64,000 bases of DNA from the NCBI GenBank assembly GCA_030765045.1, contig CM060965.1:151681374-151745373 (forward strand). Direction: 5' to 3'. Of this stretch, positions 59,336-64,000 are shown piece after piece. This stretch comes from Tenodera sinensis. Lineage: Eukaryota > Arthropoda > Insecta > Mantodea > Mantidae. The position numbers and the translations under genes are program-made. Within the stretch, counting starts at the first letter, position 1, and each line of letters starts with the position of its first letter. The notes beneath the pieces are model-generated. The model had not been told where the DNA came from. It saw nothing but the letters and a program-made list of their open reading frames with translations, and searched no databases.

Positions 59336-60000
59336 TGACTAAAGCGCGTCTCACCTTTAGAAGACAGTACACGTTAAATGGGGCACAACGTTGCAACATG
59401 TATCACAGGTGTGCCTTCTTTCATCCTCGAACCGCAAATCAAGTAAGAACCGACTCATGGTGTCCCTTAAGTAATTTGGTAGGGTATCATGACAGTTGTG
59501 ATACCGTGACAAAATTATATTCAACGTGGGTGGCATATTTTCAAACACTAAGGAATGAACAATGCGCCGGACTCCGCTTTGCACTATTCCATCACATTGC
59601 GATAACCTAGCGTTTTGTGTTGTCCTACCCTTTTTGCATTCTTTTTCTTGGCTTTCTTAGAGGTCCTTTCATTAGTTCCTTTTCAATTGCTTGTGAACAC
59701 CCGGTAGCCTTAGCTGTTTCTTTTACTGCCTACTCGTTTGACTTGAAAAAAAAAAAATAATAATAATAATCTAACAGATTCATAATTATTTGGCGTTCCT
59801 TACTCCTTAATTTACCAATATATCCCCTCCACAGCTACAAATATTTACGAAAAATGTTAAATAAATAATGTAATAACACTTCACAGGTTCCATACAGTAT
59901 AAAAACTGATACCGAAATTTAGATTTCCGATCGAATGGGCTTTTGAAAAAGACACGTTTTAATTTAATTGCCGGATATGAGATTTGCGATAAATATTGAG
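59336..60000. other. no recognisable gene
   Basis: Frames on both strands (59,317-59,610) have no motif I know. The start of the LTR of the element to the right may lie somewhere from here to about 60,100, but without the second LTR it cannot be placed. Confidence 0.35.
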
Positions 60001-60682
60001 TAATAACATAAATAGATAATATAGCAGGAAGTGTTGTAAGGTGAGCAAGATATGAGTAAATAATAGTCGTTAAATTTGTAGAATAAACGCATTATTGGTT
60101 TGAAATTAACGAGTCATGACGTCATACCACATAGTTTAAATACACGTTCGAAAGTCCGTTCTACAAACCTTAAAAGTCGCGTGATCTATCTAATAAAATA
60201 TAAAGTAAACATCGTTTAATCCTAAAAAAGTAATTATATATTTGAAATTCATAAAAGAACATGTTATAATAGAAAGGGACATTTCTAAATTGCGGGAAAA
60301 GAAAATAGCATTTTGGATACGAGGCTTTCTTGGATGACGTCATGACATTCAAATGGAAGAGAACGGTCTTCTTAGCGTGGGTAAGAGAAAGCGTCAGTCA
60401 CTACTCAACGAGAGACCAGTACGGGAGGTCGCGCTGCGTGGATGTGAGGGCGATTCCTCTACATACACATATAGAATCGGCATATCTCCCGAAAATATTT
60501 AAAATAAATGATGTACAAAGTTGTTCTTGGGTTGTCCATTACACTTACGCAAACCCGAGATAAAGAGATCTTATGCAGAACTAGCCGAGGCGAGCTACAT
60601 CGAAGGGCAACGTCACGTCACCAACGACTTCAGCTTCAAATGGCGATCCAATAACTAGGACACAACGATTTTAACAGCTTCA
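60000..60682 (+). promoter_or_regulatory. 5' LTR of the retrotransposon (left edge uncertain)
   Basis: The right edge is inferred from the primer binding site: the LTR should end at ...TTCA (60,682), three bases before it. Inside are two perfect ATGACGTCAT palindromes (60,116-60,125 and 60,334-60,343), which are CRE/ATF-type sites, and AATAAA-like signals near 60,191 and 60,492. The left end is not visible because only one LTR is in the window. Confidence 0.45.
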
Positions 60683-60685
60683 AAT

Positions 60686-60703
60686 TGGCGCCCAACGTGG
60701 GGC
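60686..60703 (+). promoter_or_regulatory. primer binding site, tRNA-Lys type
   Basis: TGGCGCCCAACGTGGGGC. Known: this 18-mer is complementary to the 3' end of a lysine tRNA (the Lys1,2 type used by several retroviruses). The TGGCGCC start and the position just after an LTR-like end and before gag fit. The site lies in a small palindrome (GGCGCC...GGCGCC). Confidence 0.85.
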
Positions 60704-60851
60704 GCCGAAAGAATGGACCAAACCCCCAAGACGACCAGATCAGCATCGAGCCAGCAGACAAGAAGGTGCCCAGCGTGTCAACATCTGTGAAAAGTGTAGT
60801 GAACAAGTTTAAGTGCAGTTAAAGTGAAATAGTGAAAATATTGAAAATTTT

Positions 60852-60857
60852 GGTGAG
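60852..60857 (+). promoter_or_regulatory. possible splice donor before gag
   Basis: TTTTG/GTGAGT lies 34 bases before the gag ATG. A leader donor is used by some retroelements to make a spliced downstream message. No acceptor or downstream gene is visible in the window, so this is only a candidate. Confidence 0.3.
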
Positions 60858-60885
60858 TAGAAAAACACATGTAAATAGCTTAGAA

Positions 60886-62814
60886 ATGGAAGACAGTGAT
60901 ACAGACTTCTTAGGTTTTGAAAGTCCGGAAATTGAGAAAAGTGTAAGTAGGATGGAAGAATTTAATCAGAATGTAATTGGTAGCAGAATATGCCAAGAAG
61001 TAGAAGATCAGAACGTTAGAGAAACACCTAGAGGTAGCTCAGAAATGTTTAATACTAATTCAGAAAGGCCAGCAATTATGTCAGAAATAGAGAATATGTT
61101 TCAAAAGATAATGGAAAAGATGAGTAAGATAGATGAAACTAGTATAGAGTTAGGACAGAAATTAGAGAAGGGACAACAGGAAGTGGGAATGCAATTGGAG
61201 AATCAGAAGAGAGCTTTCGAAACCTTTAGGGAAGAAGTTAGGGAGGAAATTAATAAAGTTAGTAGTGAAGTAAAAGAAAATAGAGAACAGGTTAAGGGAG
61301 AATTAGAGATAATACGGCAAGAAGTAAAGAATTCTGAAAAGAAATTAGGTCAACAAGTGAGTGAAAAATTAGATAAAGAAAGGGAAATAGTAACATATAG
61401 ATTAGACAAACAAAGGGAAGAGGTAGTACAAAGGTTAGATAAAGACAGGGAAGAAATTAGAGAAGAGCTACAGGGGTGTAAAGTTAGAATGGAAAGATCT
61501 GATGTAGAAAGTGAAAGGCAGGCTAGAAATTTGGAGGATGTTACAGACCAAATAAAAGGGGTAGTAACAGAAATTACTCAGGTAAAAGAGGCCTTAGAAA
61601 ATTTGAAATTAAATGAAAATGCATGTAATCACAACAATCTTAGTAATGAAGTTGCAAGAAACGAGGCAATACCAGATGTATCAGCTGACATTTCGATGCA
61701 AAATAGAGGTAACAGTAATTCCCATTCTGATCTCAGAAATAGTGCAGGGACAGGTGACAATTCAAATTTACATTGGCCTAACCATGTCTTAAATGAAATG
61801 ACACCTCCAGTTTTTGAAAATGAAGATTCAGATGATCCTAAAGCCTTTTTAGAAGGGTTACAAGAGTACTTCACGGTGAAACGTATACCAGAGGAGTACA
61901 AGATGGTGATAGTAAGAAAATGTCTAAAGGGTAATGCTGCTAATTGGCTAGGCCTTTCTATGGGTAACAATAATGATTACAGGACCTTTAGAAACATCTT
62001 TTTAACCAGATATTGGGGAGCTAGTAGGCAGGCTAATATTAGAGTTGAATTAAGCAATGGAAAATTTAATCCTAGATCGGAGGAATCGATGGTCAACTAT
62101 TTTATGAGAATAGCGAGAAAATCGAAGATGTTGGACCCTCCCTTGGATGAAAAAGATCTAATAAATATAGTTACTCCACATTTTCCGGAAACGCTTCAAC
62201 ACTACCTAATCATAGCTCGACCCGATAGCATTGCAGCTATGATCGAATTATTATCAGCCTTAGAAGTCAATAAGCCAAAACACGCATTTGGAAATAAATA
62301 TGAAGAAAAAGAAACTGTAAATTCTTTCGGGCAAGGGGCACAGTATTATCAGAATAGAAGTGAGATTAGGGAAAGATATAAAGGACCAGTACCAAGGATG
62401 GAATCATTCCGGTGGGAAAATCAAGGTAGATATAACCAGGAAGGGCATCACCAAAATAGAAATGGTAATCAAAGGGGAAGAAATATAAGGGTGAATTATA
62501 TGAATACAAATAGATTTGATCGAGGTAGACGGGGACGTTATTTTGGACATGGTAGAAATTCAAATGATGGGTATTGGACAAACGGAGATAATGAGTTTAG
62601 ACCGAGGTCACCAAGACAGGAAGAAAGGTATTCTAATGGACGAAATTCCCCCGAAAATGCGGAAATGGTCGAGGCCATTAACACGGTCAAAAACATGGTA
62701 GGAAGTAACCCCGATTTAATGCAGGAAAACAGAAGTAACAATTCGGGAAATAGTACAGGAGCCATACATAAAAATCAGGGAAACGCCAGACCCGGTCAAA
62801 CACGCCTTCAGTGA
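60886..62814 (+). CDS. gag-like protein of the LTR retrotransposon
   Basis: 642 codons from the ATG at 60,886 (MEDSDTDFLGFESPE). The frame is open further upstream but has no other ATG. It should form the particle that packages the element RNA. Residues about 65-245 are a long charged coiled coil (repeats such as L-D-K-x-R-E-E-V and L-D-K-D-R-E-E-I). Residues about 305-460 are a retrotransposon gag/capsid-type domain (D-D-P-K-A-F-L-E-G-L, C-L-K-G-N-A-A-N-W-L, F-L-T-R-Y-W-G). Residues about 500-570 are basic and rich in R, G and N (GRNIRVNYMNTNRFDRGRRG). There is no C-x2-C-x4-H-x4-C knuckle, so RNA binding probably relies on the basic part. Pol overlaps its last 12 codons in the -1 frame. Confidence 0.88.
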   Translation: MEDSDTDFLGFESPEIEKSVSRMEEFNQNVIGSRICQEVEDQNVRETPRGSSEMFNTNSERPAIMSEIENMFQKIMEKMSKIDETSIELGQKLEKGQQEVGMQLENQKRAFETFREEVREEINKVSSEVKENREQVKGELEIIRQEVKNSEKKLGQQVSEKLDKEREIVTYRLDKQREEVVQRLDKDREEIREELQGCKVRMERSDVESERQARNLEDVTDQIKGVVTEITQVKEALENLKLNENACNHNNLSNEVARNEAIPDVSADISMQNRGNSNSHSDLRNSAGTGDNSNLHWPNHVLNEMTPPVFENEDSDDPKAFLEGLQEYFTVKRIPEEYKMVIVRKCLKGNAANWLGLSMGNNNDYRTFRNIFLTRYWGASRQANIRVELSNGKFNPRSEESMVNYFMRIARKSKMLDPPLDEKDLINIVTPHFPETLQHYLIIARPDSIAAMIELLSALEVNKPKHAFGNKYEEKETVNSFGQGAQYYQNRSEIRERYKGPVPRMESFRWENQGRYNQEGHHQNRNGNQRGRNIRVNYMNTNRFDRGRRGRYFGHGRNSNDGYWTNGDNEFRPRSPRQEERYSNGRNSPENAEMVEAINTVKNMVGSNPDLMQENRSNNSGNSTGAIHKNQGNARPGQTRLQ

Positions 62815-62823
62815 GAACTGGGT
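62778..62823 (+). promoter_or_regulatory. -1 ribosomal frameshift signal
   Basis: GGGAAAC at 62,778-62,784 is in the exact phase needed (gag codons G-GGA-AAC), a five-base spacer GCCAG follows, then ACCCGGT (62,790-62,796) can pair with ACTGGGT (62,817-62,823): seven pairs, one of them G-U, over a 20-base loop. Slipping back one base at this site leads directly into the open pol frame (codons GGG AAA CGC). GGGAAAC is a well-known slippery heptamer of several retroviruses. I did not identify a definite pseudoknot partner. Confidence 0.8.
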
Positions 62824-64000
62824 ATCCTAGTAATGATTGTGATAAGTACTCGGAAATAAATAGTCCTGGAAGGCAAATGATGATACAAAAGAAAAGAGAA
62901 TGGAAAAATAGAAACGACGAAAACGAAAAAGTAGGAGATCCACCTAAAATCAAAATTGGAGTAAATGGAAAACAATACAATGCAATTATAGATACGGGAT
63001 CAAATAGCACAGTATGCTCACAAAATTTTTATGATAATTTACAAAGTAGTGGTTTTAAAGTAATGTCTTTACCAGTTAATGGGATATATTGCTCGCTAGC
63101 TGTGGGAAAACGAAAAGAGAGAGTAAAATTTCAAGCAATGATAAATATTGAAATAAATGGGAGAATACTAGGAATTTTATTTCTGATTGTAGGAAGACTT
63201 GTGACAGATATTATAATAGGTTGTGATTGTCTTTATGCCTGGGAAGCTGTGGTGAATTTTAAAAACATGATTCTAGAAATGAAAGTTGAAGATGAGACCA
63301 TTATAGTGCCTTTTGTGGAAGATAGTAGTTCAGAAACTATTGTACGAGAAAAAGAGGAAGAAGAAATCCAAGGGGATACATTCTTTGTAGAATATGTTAA
63401 AGTAGGAGCTATGGAATTAACTGAAGTAAATGTCAAAGAGTACAGTGTCGATAATAAAGAAAATGTAGAATGGGATAAAAATGATTTCATAGACAATTTG
63501 AGGGTTTCTGATGCAACTAGGTACTATGATAGGGAGAGTAGTGAAGACTTAGAAGAATTGTTGAGAAAAAAAGTAACTCAGGCTGATCAACTAAATGAAC
63601 AACAGAGGGATAAATTGTTTGAAATATTAATCCGAAATAAAGAAGTATTCTCTGAGAAACCTGGTAAATGTAATATTTATACTCATTCGTTTGAGATGAT
63701 ACCCATCAAACCTTTTACACATAAAGCGAGAGCTATCCCTAGTACAATAAGAGAAGAGGTAGATGCAGTTATAAAGTCAATGTTAGAAGATGAGGTTATT
63801 GAGATTTCGAATTCAGAATTTGTGAATCCCCTATGTATTATAAATAAGGCCAATGGAAAGATCAGGGTGACATTAGACTCGAGAAAACTAAATTATTGTT
63901 CATCATATTTTCCATCAGGGAATCCAACAGAACGTGTCCTCCGAGATATAGGAATTTATTTACGTGTACTTACACATCATAATCACAAGGATTGGGTGAA
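62784..64000 (+). CDS. pol-like frame: protease, RT start, integrase piece (partial)
   Basis: Open from the slippery site to the window end (about 405 codons). The aspartic protease active site D-T-G-S-N is at 62,991, with a later D-I-I-I-G-C-D flap/core motif near 63,205-63,230. The reverse transcriptase start follows: REEVDAVIKSMLEDEVIEIS (63,750-63,810), then F-V-N-P-L-C-I-I-N-K and R-V-T-L-D-S-R-K-L-N (to 63,893). In intact elements the palm with the catalytic Y-x-D-D comes next. Here the frame goes on with S-Y-F-P-S-G-N-P-T-E-R-V-L-R-D-I-G, a late integrase-core motif (family: NPxERVxRxIG, with one catalytic glutamate). So some 700 codons or more seem deleted in frame. It could not supply its own reverse transcriptase. 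Confidence 0.82.

Larger units (their letters stand above)
60000..64000 (+). mobile_element. Ty3/gypsy-type LTR retrotransposon, right part outside window
   Basis: Order: LTR, primer binding site, gag, then pol in the -1 frame with aspartic protease, reverse transcriptase start and, directly after it, an integrase segment. Gag is uninterrupted and pol is open to the window end, so the copy is young. It is not complete: the pol frame passes from the R-K-L-N motif to an integrase N-P-x-E-R-V motif without the rest of reverse transcriptase, RNase H and most of integrase. It lies on the plus strand, opposite to the taste receptor. Confidence 0.88.

Noticed and set aside
60832..60885. Earlier gag start upstream of the ATG at 60,886
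   Set aside because: The frame is open but starts with GTG; the first ATG in frame is at 60,886.

Overview
This is a repeat-dense piece of a large animal genome, almost certainly an insect. The only host gene I recognise is an insect-type gustatory (taste) receptor on the minus strand. Four exons are visible, at 54,736-54,483, 45,283-45,032, 15,159-15,072 and 14,185-13,992. They join in compatible phases across introns of about 9.2, 29.9 and 0.9 kb, so most of the window lies inside that gene's introns. The first (N-terminal) and last (C-terminal TYxxxxxQF-type) exons were not found here and probably lie outside. I cannot name the species; the intron sizes, LINEs with (AAC)n tails and several tRNA-derived SINE families would suit a large-genome hemimetabolous insect, but that is inference.

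Nearly everything else is transposable elements at different stages of decay, often nested. From left to right: a pogo/Tigger-type N-terminal fragment and a hAT relic with a SINE (0-1.6 kb); SINEs; a mariner copy (4.2-10.1 kb) split by a 4.63-kb hAT element with an exact 8-bp target duplication; an unclassified repeat ('family E') carrying a TA-flanked non-autonomous DNA element (11.3-13.1 kb); receptor exons with a LINE-derived 477-bp insertion between them (14-15.2 kb); a Tc1-like relic (16.5-17.6 kb); a Jockey-like LINE with a SINE inside (18.3-20.6 kb); a hAT relic (21.4-22.6 kb); a second LINE (23.35-24.24 kb); a DNA element bounded by 32-bp inverted repeats (24.27-27.12 kb); a broken piggyBac-like transposase (27.9-31.3 kb) split by a LINE fragment and by another DDE transposase fragment; two minus-strand LINEs (31.6-34.6 kb); and a pogo-like transposase with a PHD-like tail (35.3-36.3 kb).

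From 36.4 to 42.5 kb lies a composite repeat I cannot classify: a duplicated head, arrays of a ~121-bp unit, and two homologous ~1.55-kb modules, each with a decayed coiled-coil reading frame and a GC hairpin at its end. From 42.5 to 47.8 kb are more family E copies, one carrying a LINE and one a SINE, both with clear target duplications. From 49.8 to 52.9 kb, and again at 57.1 kb, a tRNA-derived repeat is arranged in tandem with one inverted unit. A piggyBac-like relic (54.9-56.9 kb) and a 1.1-kb GAA/TTC tract follow; the tract sits exactly at the 3' end of a LINE.

The right end holds the youngest element: a Ty3/gypsy-type LTR retrotransposon with a lysine-tRNA-type primer binding site, an intact gag frame, and a textbook -1 frameshift signal (GGGAAAC, 5-nt spacer, 7-bp stem) leading into protease and reverse transcriptase. 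Its pol frame jumps in frame from an early reverse transcriptase motif to a late integrase motif, so this copy appears internally deleted. The window ends inside it.
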